A model generated the notes under the pieces. The model did not search any database. It saw only the letters and a list, made by a program, of their open reading frames with translations, and had not been told where the DNA came from. A stretch of DNA of 64,000 bases. Source: Dethiobacter sp. Lineage in GTDB: Bacteria; Bacillota; Dethiobacteria; Dethiobacterales; Dethiobacteraceae. The first letter of the stretch is position 1, and each line of letters begins with the position of its first letter. Made by a program: the position numbers and the translations under genes. Shown in pieces: positions 1 to 8,834 of this stretch. The DNA is taken from positions 1-64,000 of the forward strand of contig DYEY01000077.1 of assembly GCA_020725465.1 (NCBI GenBank), read 5' to 3'.

Positions 1-1
1 A

Positions 2-928
2 GCCTTCAACCGGGAAGTCAGCGACCGCTGGCTGCCGGTGGACCAGTATATCGGAGGCATAGAGCACGCCATCCTGCACCTCTTATATTCCCGCTTTTTT
101 ACCAAGGTCTTAAACGACGCGGGCCTGACTTCCGCCGTGGAACCGTTCACCCGCCTGCTGGCGCAGGGCATGGTGAATAAGGACGGGGCCAAGATGTCCA
201 AATCCAGGGGCAACGTGGTAAGCCCTGATGAAATCATCGAGAAGTACGGCGCCGACACCGGCCGTCTGTTTATCCTGTTTGCGGCTCCGCCGGAAAAAGG
301 ACTGGACTGGAGCGACCGGGGCGTGGAAGGCTGCTACCGCTTCCTGAAGCGGGTCTACCGGTTGGTGGACCGCTATGCCGCCAAGGTCAGAGGGGTTAAC
401 GGCGAGACGCCGGCGCACCTGCCCGCAGCCGAGCAGTCGCTGCGCCGGGCGGTACATGCCGCTTTAAAGAAAGTCACCGGTGACATTGAAGAGCGCTTTA
501 ACTTCAACACCGCCATTTCGGCCATTATGGAGGCGGTAAACGCTGCGTACACCTACGCCAACGAGAAAGGAGACGGTGTGGATCCGGTGGTGATGGCGGA
601 GGCATTGTCGCTGCTTGCGCTGATGTTGGCGCCGTTTGCGCCCCACCTGAGCGAAGAATTGTGGCAGAAACTGGGCCATGCCGGGAGCGTCCACCTGCAG
701 GCCTGGCCGGCCTATGACCCGGCGGTGCTGCAGGTGGCCGAGGTGGAAATCGTGGTCCAGGTCAACGGTAAGGTGCGCGGCCGTCTCAATGTGCCGGCTG
801 GCCTCGGTGAAGAGGAAATGAAGCAGCTGGCTGTCACCGATGAGCGTATTGCCAGGCTGGTGGCAGGCAGGCAGGTTTTAAAAGCGGTGACTGTGCCGGA
901 TAAACTGGTTAATCTGGTCGTACGCTGA
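2..928 (+). CDS. leuS: Leucyl-tRNA synthetase, C-terminal part (5' end outside window)
   Basis: Class I aminoacyl-tRNA synthetase that charges tRNA-Leu in the cytoplasm. The frame is open from base 2, so only about the last 308 residues are present. The KMSKS signature, in the context KMSKSRGN, lies near bases 191-214 and closes the catalytic core. It is followed by the helical anticodon-binding domain (EGCYRFLKRVYRLV onward) and a C-terminal domain with the VQVNGKVRG motif typical of bacterial LeuRS. The stop at 926-928 is followed by a 14-bp palindrome (930-943) and no clear terminator. comEA comes next on the same strand. The call is secure; the truncation is a window edge, not a pseudogene. 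Confidence 0.97.
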   Translation, partial: AFNREVSDRWLPVDQYIGGIEHAILHLLYSRFFTKVLNDAGLTSAVEPFTRLLAQGMVNKDGAKMSKSRGNVVSPDEIIEKYGADTGRLFILFAAPPEKGLDWSDRGVEGCYRFLKRVYRLVDRYAAKVRGVNGETPAHLPAAEQSLRRAVHAALKKVTGDIEERFNFNTAISAIMEAVNAAYTYANEKGDGVDPVVMAEALSLLALMLAPFAPHLSEELWQKLGHAGSVHLQAWPAYDPAVLQVAEVEIVVQVNGKVRGRLNVPAGLGEEEMKQLAVTDERIARLVAGRQVLKAVTVPDKLVNLVVR

Positions 929-1031
929 CATTTCCCGGGAAATATTATCGGAAAAAGACGAAGCCTCCCGGCAGGGAAAAGCCGGTTTCTTGCAGAAAAT
1001 AACCGGAAAAAGCTGCCAGGGGGCTTTTGCT

Positions 1032-1601
1032 GTGCGGATGGTTGCTTTTAACCGGAGGGAACTGCTGGCCGCCTTGCTTTTGGGGGGACTGCTGCTGGCC
1101 GGCCTGGCGCTGCGCTTTGTGCTGCTGCCGCGCCCGGCCGGGGAGGTAATATTGGAGCCGGCGGCCAGGAAGGCGGAGGAGAAGCAGAAAGAAATTATCG
1201 TGCACGTGGCCGGTGCGGTAAACGCGCCCGGTGTTTACCGGCTGCCGGAGGGAGCCCGGGTGTTCGAGGCGCTGGAGATGGCGGGCGGCATGCTCCCCGG
1301 GGCCGACCAGGCAGCGGTGAACCTGGCGGCGCCCCTGTACGACGGGCAGAAGGTGACCATTTTTTATGCGGGGGAAGGAGGGCCGGGGGAGCGCCCGGCC
1401 GGGGACGGCAGGGTAAACATCAATACCGCTTCGGCCTCGGAACTGGAAAAGCTGCCCGGCATAGGCCCGGTAAAGGCGGCGGCCATTGTGGATTACCGGA
1501 ACAAAAACGGCCCCTTCCGCCGCATCGAGGACCTGGCCGGGGTACCCGGCATCGGCCCCAAAACGGTGGAAGGGTTGCGGGAGCAAATCACCCTTTACTG
1601 A
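1032..1601 (+). CDS. comEA: Competence protein ComEA (membrane-anchored DNA-binding protein)
   Basis: Binds incoming double-stranded DNA at the cell surface during transformation and passes it to the ComEC channel. The 189-residue product has one N-terminal membrane helix (about residues 8-27), an SLBB domain (IIVHVAGAVNAPGVY onward) and a C-terminal tandem helix-hairpin-helix domain (VNINTASASELEKLPGIGP and GVPGIGPKTVEGL). I chose the GTG at 1032 because a G-rich Shine-Dalgarno (AGGGGG, 1018-1023) precedes it by 8 nt; an ATG at 1038 and a TTG at 990 are also possible. A weak hairpin (968-985, CCGGC/GCCGG) lies upstream. In B. subtilis comEA and comEC are adjacent; here about 8.7 kb of other genes separate them. 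Confidence 0.93.
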   Translation: MRMVAFNRRELLAALLLGGLLLAGLALRFVLLPRPAGEVILEPAARKAEEKQKEIIVHVAGAVNAPGVYRLPEGARVFEALEMAGGMLPGADQAAVNLAAPLYDGQKVTIFYAGEGGPGERPAGDGRVNINTASASELEKLPGIGPVKAAAIVDYRNKNGPFRRIEDLAGVPGIGPKTVEGLREQITLY

Positions 1602-1604
1602 CGA

Positions 1605-1826
1605 CTAATTGCCGGTGAAGCGGGCGAAGCGGCCGAAGACGGCGATGATGAGGTCATTGGGGTTGGGCAGGTCGATGCGGAGCACCGCCGCCAGGGCCAC
1701 GGCCGACCCCACCGACCAGACCAGCAGGAGAACGGCCAGCTCTCTCCACATGGCCTGCTTAAAAAGCGGGAGAGCATCGTGTAAAAGGATAAGCAGCAGG
1801 GTCACAACCAGCAGCGCCGTGTACAT
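1605..1826 (-). CDS. Small two-helix membrane protein of the ger operon (GerD-subunit-like)
   Basis: A 73-residue protein with two predicted transmembrane helices (about residues 4-22 and 30-48) and a short positively charged tail. It is the last gene of the minus-strand ger operon, 17 nt after gerC, with a GGGGGG Shine-Dalgarno before its ATG. Small two-helix 'D subunits' are known beside many Bacillus germinant receptor operons and modulate receptor activity; size, topology and position fit that class, but I cannot show homology by eye. Its 3' end nearly meets the convergent comEA stop (3 nt between), leaving no room for a separate terminator. Confidence 0.7.
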   Translation of the reverse strand: MYTALLVVTLLLILLHDALPLFKQAMWRELAVLLLVWSVGSAVALAAVLRIDLPNPNDLIIAVFGRFARFTGN

Positions 1827-1843
1827 AGCCGGTCCCCCCCTTA

Positions 1844-3145
1844 CTAACGTATTATGCGTACAGGCCGGGACAGCTGGCCGGTGCGGCGGATATTGGCGGT
1901 TACATGGATATCCACTTTAATTTCGCGGAAAACCTCGGGCCAGCGGTCACCGATCGCCTTAAACGCCTTATGATTGCCACGGTTCAGGATGGCGCCAAAC
2001 CCCACTATGTCGGTGCCCAACTCCTGCATTTTAGCCAAGGCTTTTTTAGTTTCTGCCTTAACGGCGCCCGCCAGGGCGCTGTTTAATCCCGATATTTTTT
2101 CCGGTGTGGCCAGGTTAGTGTGGCTGCCCTGGCTGGCCAGGTCCCCTTCCGCCGCTATTTCCACCCGGAAGGAGATCCGGCCCTCTTTTACCATCGGCTT
2201 AATTTTGGTGATGTTGCCCGTGATCAATATGTTTATTTTCTCCCCTGGCGCCTGCGGGTCGCTGATGGTTATGATTGCCGCCCGCATCTCTCCGGCCAGC
2301 CAGAGAAAGCCGCGGGTTTCGATTTCATTCAGGTACCCGGCCAGCCTGTCGCCGCAAAAAGCGGCAGTGCCGGCCAGGGTAAGCTCGGTCTGCGGCGCCG
2401 CTTCCGCGCTGCCGCTCTCTCCTCCCCCCTGCCCGCCTCCGCCGTTCTTCCCTTCCTGCCCGCTGCCTCCGGCCCGCTCCTGCAGTTCCCGCTTTTCCCG
2501 CTCAAATTCAGGGATTACCCGTGACAGGTGCGGGCCCAATTTCAGCACCGGCATGTGGGGGTCAAAGCCGGGGGTGGAAAGCCGGCGTAGGACCAGGAAT
2601 GTTTCCTGCGGGTGGGCTTCCGAGGTCTCCCGGGACTGCTCCAGGAGGCCGATAATTTCGTCGGTAATGCCTGCCTCCAGGCGCTCTCCCTGTGCCAGGA
2701 TTTCGTGCGCCATGCCCGGCACCACCAGCAGCAGGTTGGTCAGGCGCATCTCCGGGTTGCGGATGATAAAGTCTGTGATATGGTGCAGGCCATGCCTGGC
2801 CGTCTCTTCCCCCAGCAGCACCACCTCGTTGTGGGAGAGAAAGATGCGCCGGGATATGTTGAAGCCGGCCCTGGCCAGGGCCAGGTCGATGGTGGCCCCT
2901 ACCCCCGTGAACAGCCGGGTGGGGCTCCCCCCTTCCCCTCCCGCTGCCGCGTCGCCGCCGCCCGCCACAGCGGCGGGGCGGATGACAGCGAGGGTTACAA
3001 TATAGGGAGCCCGGCGGCCGGGCAGGTAATCAATGGCGATGGCTTTGACGATGGCCAGCTTGTTGATTTCCACCCGGCTCCAGCAGCCGGAAAGCAGCAG
3101 GAGGGGGAAAAGCAGAAAAGGAAGCAGGAAGCGCAGCCTACCCAT
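1844..3145 (-). CDS. gerC: Ger(x)C family spore germination lipoprotein
   Basis: The C subunit of a nutrient germinant receptor, a lipoprotein on the outer face of the spore inner membrane. The 433-residue product starts with a lipoprotein signal (helix followed by LLLLSGC, lipid-accepting Cys about residue 21), followed by the family start WSRVEINKLAIVKAIAIDYL. A low-complexity Gly/Gln/Glu insert (about residues 220-250) links the two halves. I chose the ATG at 3145, not the longer frame from 3172, because AGGAGG sits about 10 nt before it. It overlaps the end of gerB by 8 nt, which suggests translational coupling. The operon order is A-B-C-small protein. Confidence 0.93.
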   Translation of the reverse strand: MGRLRFLLPFLLFPLLLLSGCWSRVEINKLAIVKAIAIDYLPGRRAPYIVTLAVIRPAAVAGGGDAAAGGEGGSPTRLFTGVGATIDLALARAGFNISRRIFLSHNEVVLLGEETARHGLHHITDFIIRNPEMRLTNLLLVVPGMAHEILAQGERLEAGITDEIIGLLEQSRETSEAHPQETFLVLRRLSTPGFDPHMPVLKLGPHLSRVIPEFEREKRELQERAGGSGQEGKNGGGGQGGGESGSAEAAPQTELTLAGTAAFCGDRLAGYLNEIETRGFLWLAGEMRAAIITISDPQAPGEKINILITGNITKIKPMVKEGRISFRVEIAAEGDLASQGSHTNLATPEKISGLNSALAGAVKAETKKALAKMQELGTDIVGFGAILNRGNHKAFKAIGDRWPEVFREIKVDIHVTANIRRTGQLSRPVRIIR

Positions 3146-4253
3146 CCTGTTTCTCCTCCTGCCTTCCGGCAAGCAGTCCCCTGATCAGCGATACTGCCAG
3201 CAGCAAAAGCGGCAGCCCCAGAGAATACAGGTAACCGTAAAAGGGTCCTACCCTGGCGAGAAAGAAGGTAAGCTCGGTCACGTCTGCAAAGAGGGTGATG
3301 GAAAAGGCGGCGATAATGACACCGAGCGACAGGACCAGGGGACGGTACTCGCCAAGGCCGAAGACCTGGGCCAGTCCCAGCGCCGCGCAGTAATAAAACA
3401 CAGATGCCTTAACGAACACGCCGGCAACCCAGGTCACCATCACCAACGGCTCAAAGCGGGTCAGCACGTCACCGATGTTGATGGTGCGCACAAAAAGGTG
3501 GATGGGGAAGCGCATGGCGGCGGTGAATTCGGGGCCGAACACTGCCTGCACCGCGATGACCCCGGTGGTGAGTATAATCACTGTGCCAAGCAGCGCCGCG
3601 GCACCGCTGAAAACCCCCTGCCCGGGACGGGTCAGGTATGGCAATATCACTGCCAGGGTAATGATCTGGCCGGAGAAATAAGCCGGCAGCAGGGCACCGC
3701 GGAACACCGGCCCTGCTCCCTCCGCCATTATGGGGAAAAAGGTGCGGGGATCCCAGTGGACCACTGACAGGGTAACAATTGTAAGCAGTGAACTTACCAC
3801 CAGTAAAATTATAAACTCGTTAGCCCGGGCGATGGTTTCCAGCCCGTAATGTGTGGCCAGGGCGGCCAGCAGCACCAGGCTGAAATTAAAAACTGACAGG
3901 GGCGTCTCCGGCAGGAAGGCGGTGGCCAGGAAGTCGCCGAACTGGCGTACTATGATGGCGTTTACGTGAAGAAAAAACCAGACGAAGGACAGGGCGACGG
4001 CTTTGCCCGGGATACGGCCCAGAATATCCTCGCAGTACTGGAACAGGGTGCGGCCGGGATGCCGGGAGGACAGCCAGGTGATGATGGCCAAAGGGACAAA
4101 GCCGGACATGGTACCGGCCATAACCGACAGCCAGGCATCCCGTCCGGCTGCTTCGGCGGTGATGGCCGGCATCAGGAGAATGGCGGCGCTGGTTGTGGTG
4201 ATAAACATCAGCTCCCCCGCCTGGCGGGGCGAAATTTTACCTTTTTCCGGCAT
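3138..4253 (-). CDS. gerB: GerB family spore germination permease-like subunit
   Basis: The B subunit of a germinant receptor, an integral membrane protein of the amino acid-polyamine-organocation superfamily. It is thought to bind the germinant directly. The 371-residue product has about ten hydrophobic segments and begins PEKGKISPRQAGELMFITT, as expected for the family. I placed the start at the ATG at 4253 because GGAGG lies 9 nt upstream; the open frame extends to 4346 but that part lies inside gerA. The gene overlaps gerA by 17 nt and gerC by 8 nt, so the three receptor subunits are tightly coupled. Confidence 0.93.
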   Translation of the reverse strand: MPEKGKISPRQAGELMFITTTSAAILLMPAITAEAAGRDAWLSVMAGTMSGFVPLAIITWLSSRHPGRTLFQYCEDILGRIPGKAVALSFVWFFLHVNAIIVRQFGDFLATAFLPETPLSVFNFSLVLLAALATHYGLETIARANEFIILLVVSSLLTIVTLSVVHWDPRTFFPIMAEGAGPVFRGALLPAYFSGQIITLAVILPYLTRPGQGVFSGAAALLGTVIILTTGVIAVQAVFGPEFTAAMRFPIHLFVRTINIGDVLTRFEPLVMVTWVAGVFVKASVFYYCAALGLAQVFGLGEYRPLVLSLGVIIAAFSITLFADVTELTFFLARVGPFYGYLYSLGLPLLLLAVSLIRGLLAGRQEEKQDG

Positions 4254-5910
4254 CGCTGTTATCCTCCGCGGCATCATGGAACAGCTCACGTTCGTAGCCG
4301 GGGGCGGGCCTGGTGTGGACGGTGGCGCTTTGGCGGCGCGGGTCACTGGTGGCCAGCAGGCGGGGCCTTTTGATGCTCATCCACCAGGGCGGCCGGGCGA
4401 AAGTTTTCATTATATCGTCGTAGGTACCGTGGACCAGCGGCGACAGGTACGGTACACCGAAAGACTGCAGGCTGGCCAGGTGCAACAGCATGATTAGCAG
4501 TCCGAAAATAACGCCGTATAAGCCCATTATGCCGGCCAGGATCAGGAGAGGGAAGCGCAGCAGGCGCAGGGCGATGCTGGCGTTGAAGGCGGGGATGGCG
4601 AAGGTGGAGATGGCAGTGGCGGATACCACGATGACCATGGCCGGGGAGACGATACCGGCGCGGATGGCGGCGTCGCCCACAATGAGACCGCCGACGATGC
4701 TGATGGCCTGGCCCACCGTTTTGGGCAGGCGTACGCCGGCTTCGCGCAGTACTTCGAAGGTGCCTTCCATGAGCAGCGCTTCGCCCACCGCGGGGAAAGG
4801 GACTCCTTCCCGGGTGGCGGCAATGCTGAGTAAAAGCGGGGTGGGAAGCATCTCCTGGTGAAAAGAAACCACGGCCACGTAAATAGCCGGGAACATCAGG
4901 GCGACGTTCAGCACGAACAGACGCAGCAGACGCAGGGCAAACCCTACAAACGGCCGCTCGTAGTAATCCTCTGAGGCCTGGATGAACTGGAAGAAGCTGG
5001 TGGGGACAATCAGGGCAAAGGGGGTGTTGTCGGTGAGGATCACCACCCGCCCCTCCAGGATGGCAGCGGCGGCCTTGTCGGCGCGCTCGGTGTGCTCGAT
5101 CTGGGGGAACATGGACCAGGGCGAGTCTTCAATGAATTCCTCGATATAGCCGGATTCCAGGATACTGTCGGTGTCGATGGCGGCGACACGGCGTCTCACC
5201 TCTTCCAGTACGCGCCTGTTGACCACGTCGTCGATATACACCAGCATGATGTCGGTGCCGGTGCGGCGGCCGGCCTTCATGGTCTCAAAACGCAGTTTCT
5301 CGTGGTGGATACGCCGCCGCAGCAGCGAGGTGTTGACGCGGATGGTTTCGGTAAAGCCTTCCCGCGGCCCGCGCACAGCGGCTTCCGTGGCCGGTTCGTC
5401 CACCATCCGGCCCTGCCAGAAACGGGTGCCGAAAACAAGGATTTTGATCTCTCCGTCGATGAGGAGAGCGGTGTCCCCGCTCAGGACCCGTTTCAGCGCC
5501 TGGGTCAGGTCTGGGGCTACCCACAGCTCGCCGCCGCTGGTCAGGTGTTGCTGCAGGGTTTCCAGCGCGTTGGAGCGGTTCAGTTCACTGGCTTTGCCTG
5601 TCAGTCTTTCCGACTGGATGGGGCGGATAATGTGGTCATGGATAATCTTTTTATCAACCAGCCCGTCGATGAAGACCACGGCCACCCTGACCCGGCCGTT
5701 GCCGCTGGCAAACTGGCGCACCACAACGTCGCTGCTTTCGCCAAGGCGCTCTTTTACCTGGTCCAGGCGCTCCCGCAGGCTGCCGCCGGGGTCGTATTTC
5801 TCCCGGACTTTTTCTTCCCGCTTTTTTTCCTCTTTCCCGCCGGAAAATTTTCCGGGTGGTTTTATTTTTTTCCCCAGTTTCCTGGCCAGAGCCAGAAAGG
5901 CGTTATTCAT
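4237..5910 (-). CDS. gerA: GerA family spore germination protein (receptor A subunit)
   Basis: The A subunit of a nutrient germinant receptor. GerA subunits oligomerise and form an ion channel when germinant binds. The 557-residue product has a charged N-terminus, a soluble N-terminal domain of about 290 residues and a C-terminal membrane domain with the conserved run EALLMEGTFEVLREAG followed by VGDAAIRAGIVSPAMV. Length and domain order are normal. It is the first gene of the ger operon and is divergent from the UPF0182 gene. The 120-bp intergenic region holds two short palindromes but no sigma-G promoter that I could identify with confidence. Confidence 0.95.
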   Translation of the reverse strand: MNNAFLALARKLGKKIKPPGKFSGGKEEKKREEKVREKYDPGGSLRERLDQVKERLGESSDVVVRQFASGNGRVRVAVVFIDGLVDKKIIHDHIIRPIQSERLTGKASELNRSNALETLQQHLTSGGELWVAPDLTQALKRVLSGDTALLIDGEIKILVFGTRFWQGRMVDEPATEAAVRGPREGFTETIRVNTSLLRRRIHHEKLRFETMKAGRRTGTDIMLVYIDDVVNRRVLEEVRRRVAAIDTDSILESGYIEEFIEDSPWSMFPQIEHTERADKAAAAILEGRVVILTDNTPFALIVPTSFFQFIQASEDYYERPFVGFALRLLRLFVLNVALMFPAIYVAVVSFHQEMLPTPLLLSIAATREGVPFPAVGEALLMEGTFEVLREAGVRLPKTVGQAISIVGGLIVGDAAIRAGIVSPAMVIVVSATAISTFAIPAFNASIALRLLRFPLLILAGIMGLYGVIFGLLIMLLHLASLQSFGVPYLSPLVHGTYDDIMKTFARPPWWMSIKRPRLLATSDPRRQSATVHTRPAPGYERELFHDAAEDNSDAGKR

Positions 5911-5960
5911 GGCAGACCTCTCTGCTTAAGGTAATCAGTATAGATATCTGCAAATATGGG

Positions 5961-6006
5961 AGGTAATATACCTGAATTTCGGTAGAGGAATCTTTGATAT
6001 TATCAA
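5961..6006. promoter_or_regulatory. Two short palindromes in the ger / UPF0182 divergent region
   Basis: AGGTA-ATA-TACCT at 5961-5973 and TTGATA-T-TATCAA at 5994-6006 lie between the divergent gerA (start 5910) and UPF0182 (start 6033) genes. Each has perfect 5-6 bp arms, and their centres are 33 bp apart. They could be operators or parts of promoters. Nothing in the sequence identifies the binding protein, so this is a weak call. Confidence 0.3.
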
Positions 6007-6032
6007 GAACTATAAAAGAGAGGTGATATATA

Positions 6033-8744
6033 TTGAGGCTTGGAAAAATTTTGCTACCGGCTGCTATAATCGCCCTTTGGGCGCTGCTTGGCCTGGGGTC
6101 GCGCCTGTACCTGGACTGGCTTTGGTTTGGCAGCCTCGGTTACCAAAAGGTTTTTCAGACCATGCTGGCTTCCTCCTGGGCTTTCCGTATCGCTGCCTGG
6201 TTCTTTTTTGCCCTGTTCCTTTATGTTAACCTGTCACTGACCGGACGGGCGATATTGGATATGCCGAACCTGGTGCTGCGCCAGGCCCTGATGAATACCG
6301 CCGCCGGCAACCTGCTTACCAAAAAACGTCTTGCCACGGTTTTCGGGCTGGTTTCACTGTTGCTACCCTGGTTTATGACCGCAAGTACCGGCGCCGAATG
6401 GCTGAAGGTACGGCTTTTCCTGGCCGGGGGCGAGGCCGCGGTGGTGGACCCCATCTTCGGGAGGGATGTGGGTTTTTACCTGTTCACCCTGCCTTTTTTT
6501 GAGCTGGTATACCGGTACCTGCTGGCAGCGCTGGTGGTTACCCTTTTGCTTTGCGGTGCTGTGTATTTTGCCGTAAATCCGCCGCTGCAGCCTGGCCTGA
6601 AAGCAGTGTTCACGCGCCGCGGCCAGGCCCACCTGTCGGTGCTTCTGGCGCTGGTTTTCCTGGTGCGGGCTTTCGGCTACCACCTGCAGGCCCTGAACCT
6701 GGTCTATTCACCCCGGGGCTTTACTTTCGGCGCCGGCTATACCGACATGGCGGCCCAGCTACCTGCCTTCCGCATCCTGATGATATTGTCTTTGCTGGCT
6801 GTCCCGGTACTTCTGCTCAACGCCCGGCTGCGCCGGACACGCCTGTTTATGGGCAGTGTGGCCGCTTTGTTCGTCGCTGCCATGGTGCTTGGTAATATCT
6901 GGCCGGGGCTGGTCCAGAAGTTCCAGGTGGAGCCCAATGAGTTTGTGCGCGAGGAGCCTTTCATCCGGCACAATATCGAGTTTACCCGCCGGGCCTTTGG
7001 CCTGGATGCCATAGAACGCCGCGATTTTGACCTGACCGGCGACCTGAGCTACGAAGAGCTGCTGGCCAGTGAAGGTACCGTTAACAATATCCGTCTCTGG
7101 GACTGGCGGCCTGTACGGCAGACTTTCGGACAGCTGCAGGGGCTGCGCCGCTACTACCGCTTTAACGATGTTGACACTGACCGCTACCTGGTGGGCGGCC
7201 GGTACCGCCAACTGCTGCTGGCCGCCAGAGAAATAAACCTGCAGGAGCTGCCCACCCGCACCTGGGTAAACGAGCGCCTGGTCTACACCCATGGCTACGG
7301 CGTGGTGGCCAGCCCGGTGACCGAGGTGACCAGCCAGGGACAGCCACATTTCTGGCTCCGCGACATCCCGGTGCGCGGCGAGGCGGACCTCAGGGTGGAG
7401 GTGCCGCAGATTTATTATGGTGAGCTGACGGACTACCATGTTTTCACCGGCACCGCCACAGATGAATTTGACTATCCCCTGGGGGAGACCAACGCTTTCT
7501 ACCGGTATACCGGGGAGGGCGGCGTCCTCCTGGGCGGGTTTTGGCGACGGGCTCTCTTCGCCCTGCGTTTTACCGATTACCGCATACTGGTTTCAGGCGA
7601 GCTGAGACCGGACAGCCGTGTCAAATTTTATCGCCAGATCAGGGAGAGGGCGCACCGGATCACGCCTTTTCTTGCCCTGGACAGCGATCCTTACCTGGTG
7701 GTGAGCGAAGGCAGGCTGTTCTGGATTATCGACGCCTACACGGTGAGCGACCGCTACCCGTACGCCCAGCCCCTGCAGAATATCAATTACATCCGCAATT
7801 CGGTAAAAGTGGTGGTGGACGCCTATCACGGCACGGTGGATTACTATGTGGCTGATCCGGATGATGTGGTGATACAGGCGTACTCCCGGATTTTCCCCGC
7901 GCTTTTTAAAAATCTTGATGATATGCCGGCGGCATTGCGCAAACATATCCGGTACCCCGAACAGCTGCTGAAAATACAGTCCAGGGTATACGCCACCTAT
8001 CATATGCAAAACCCCCAGGTGTTTTACAACCGGGAGGACCAGTGGGAATGGCCCAAGGAAATATACCACGGCAAACAGCAGGTCATGGAACCTTATTACA
8101 CCATCATCCGGCTGCCCGGCGAGCAGGAAGCGGAATTTGTGCTGATGCTGCCCTACACCCCGGTAAACCGCGACAACATGGTGGCCTGGCTGGCCGGCCG
8201 CGCCGACGGGGATAATTATGGCAAGCTGGTGGTTTACCACTTCCCCAAAGGTGAGCTGGTTTACGGCCCGGCCCAGATAGAAGCCCGCATCAACCAGGAC
8301 CCGCGCATCGCGGAACAGCTGACGCTCTGGGACCAGCGCGGTTCCAGCGTCATCCGCGGCAACCTGCTGGTACTGCCGCTCAACGGCTCGGTGCTCTACG
8401 TGGAACCGCTTTATTTACAGTCGGAGCAGGGCCAGCTGCCGGAGCTGGCCAGGGTTATCGTGGCCTACGGCGAGCGGGTGGTCATGGAAAGGACGCTGGA
8501 GGAAGCGCTGGCTGCCGTCTTCGGGATGGTTCCCGGCCGCCCGCCCGCGGTTACACCCACGCCACCCACCGGCGGTGAACCGCCTCCCTCAGAAACCTTT
8601 GACTTGCCAGAGCTGATCCGGCGCGCCGCCACCGTCTTTGCCCAGGCCGAAGAAGCCATGCGCCGCGGTGACTGGGCCGAATACGGCCGCCTGCAGCAGG
8701 AACTGGGCCAGCTCCTCTCCCGGCTGCAGGACATCGTCAACTAA
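6033..8744 (+). CDS. UPF0182 family large membrane protein
   Basis: A 903-residue protein of the UPF0182 family (COG1615), whose function is unknown. About seven hydrophobic helices occupy residues 5-290 (opening with GKILLPAAIIALWALLGLG). A large, probably extracytoplasmic soluble region follows, containing family-typical stretches such as NNIRLWDWRPV and YGELTDYHVF. The tail is proline-rich (near residue 835) and ends in a charged helix. The start is TTG at 6033 with GAGAGGTGA upstream. The family is widespread in Actinobacteria, Clostridia and cyanobacteria. It stands alone, and a REP-like repeat follows directly. Confidence 0.88.
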   Translation: MRLGKILLPAAIIALWALLGLGSRLYLDWLWFGSLGYQKVFQTMLASSWAFRIAAWFFFALFLYVNLSLTGRAILDMPNLVLRQALMNTAAGNLLTKKRLATVFGLVSLLLPWFMTASTGAEWLKVRLFLAGGEAAVVDPIFGRDVGFYLFTLPFFELVYRYLLAALVVTLLLCGAVYFAVNPPLQPGLKAVFTRRGQAHLSVLLALVFLVRAFGYHLQALNLVYSPRGFTFGAGYTDMAAQLPAFRILMILSLLAVPVLLLNARLRRTRLFMGSVAALFVAAMVLGNIWPGLVQKFQVEPNEFVREEPFIRHNIEFTRRAFGLDAIERRDFDLTGDLSYEELLASEGTVNNIRLWDWRPVRQTFGQLQGLRRYYRFNDVDTDRYLVGGRYRQLLLAAREINLQELPTRTWVNERLVYTHGYGVVASPVTEVTSQGQPHFWLRDIPVRGEADLRVEVPQIYYGELTDYHVFTGTATDEFDYPLGETNAFYRYTGEGGVLLGGFWRRALFALRFTDYRILVSGELRPDSRVKFYRQIRERAHRITPFLALDSDPYLVVSEGRLFWIIDAYTVSDRYPYAQPLQNINYIRNSVKVVVDAYHGTVDYYVADPDDVVIQAYSRIFPALFKNLDDMPAALRKHIRYPEQLLKIQSRVYATYHMQNPQVFYNREDQWEWPKEIYHGKQQVMEPYYTIIRLPGEQEAEFVLMLPYTPVNRDNMVAWLAGRADGDNYGKLVVYHFPKGELVYGPAQIEARINQDPRIAEQLTLWDQRGSSVIRGNLLVLPLNGSVLYVEPLYLQSEQGQLPELARVIVAYGERVVMERTLEEALAAVFGMVPGRPPAVTPTPPTGGEPPPSETFDLPELIRRAATVFAQAEEAMRRGDWAEYGRLQQELGQLLSRLQDIVN

Positions 8745-8750
8745 CCGGAG

Positions 8751-8815
8751 ATGACACGGGGACGGTTCTTTTGTCACCGCAAGATGACACAGAACGAGCG
8801 TTCCTCTGCCGTCTC
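8751..8815. repeat. REP-like palindromic repeat, probably two degenerate units
   Basis: The first unit reads TGACACGGGGACGGTTC and ends in TTTTGTCA (8752-8776), giving TGACA/TGTCA ends. A second, more decayed unit follows at about 8785-8812: TGACACAGAACG, then CGTTCCTCTG. From memory, the GGGGACGGTTC...TGTCA pattern is a common intergenic repeat in Clostridia, often linked to REP-associated (RAYT) transposases. It fills the gap between UPF0182 and rnhA and ends before the rnhA Shine-Dalgarno. No transposase is present here. Confidence 0.55.
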
Positions 8816-8834
8816 CACCCGAGGAGGTTTGATC

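Noticed and set aside
930-985. Palindrome ATTTCCCGGGAAAT and weak CCGGC/GCCGG hairpin after leuS
   Set aside because: Neither has a U run or sufficient stem to be called a terminator.
990-1031. TTG start giving a longer ComEA
   Set aside because: No Shine-Dalgarno is present, and the GTG at 1032 has one at good spacing just before the membrane helix.
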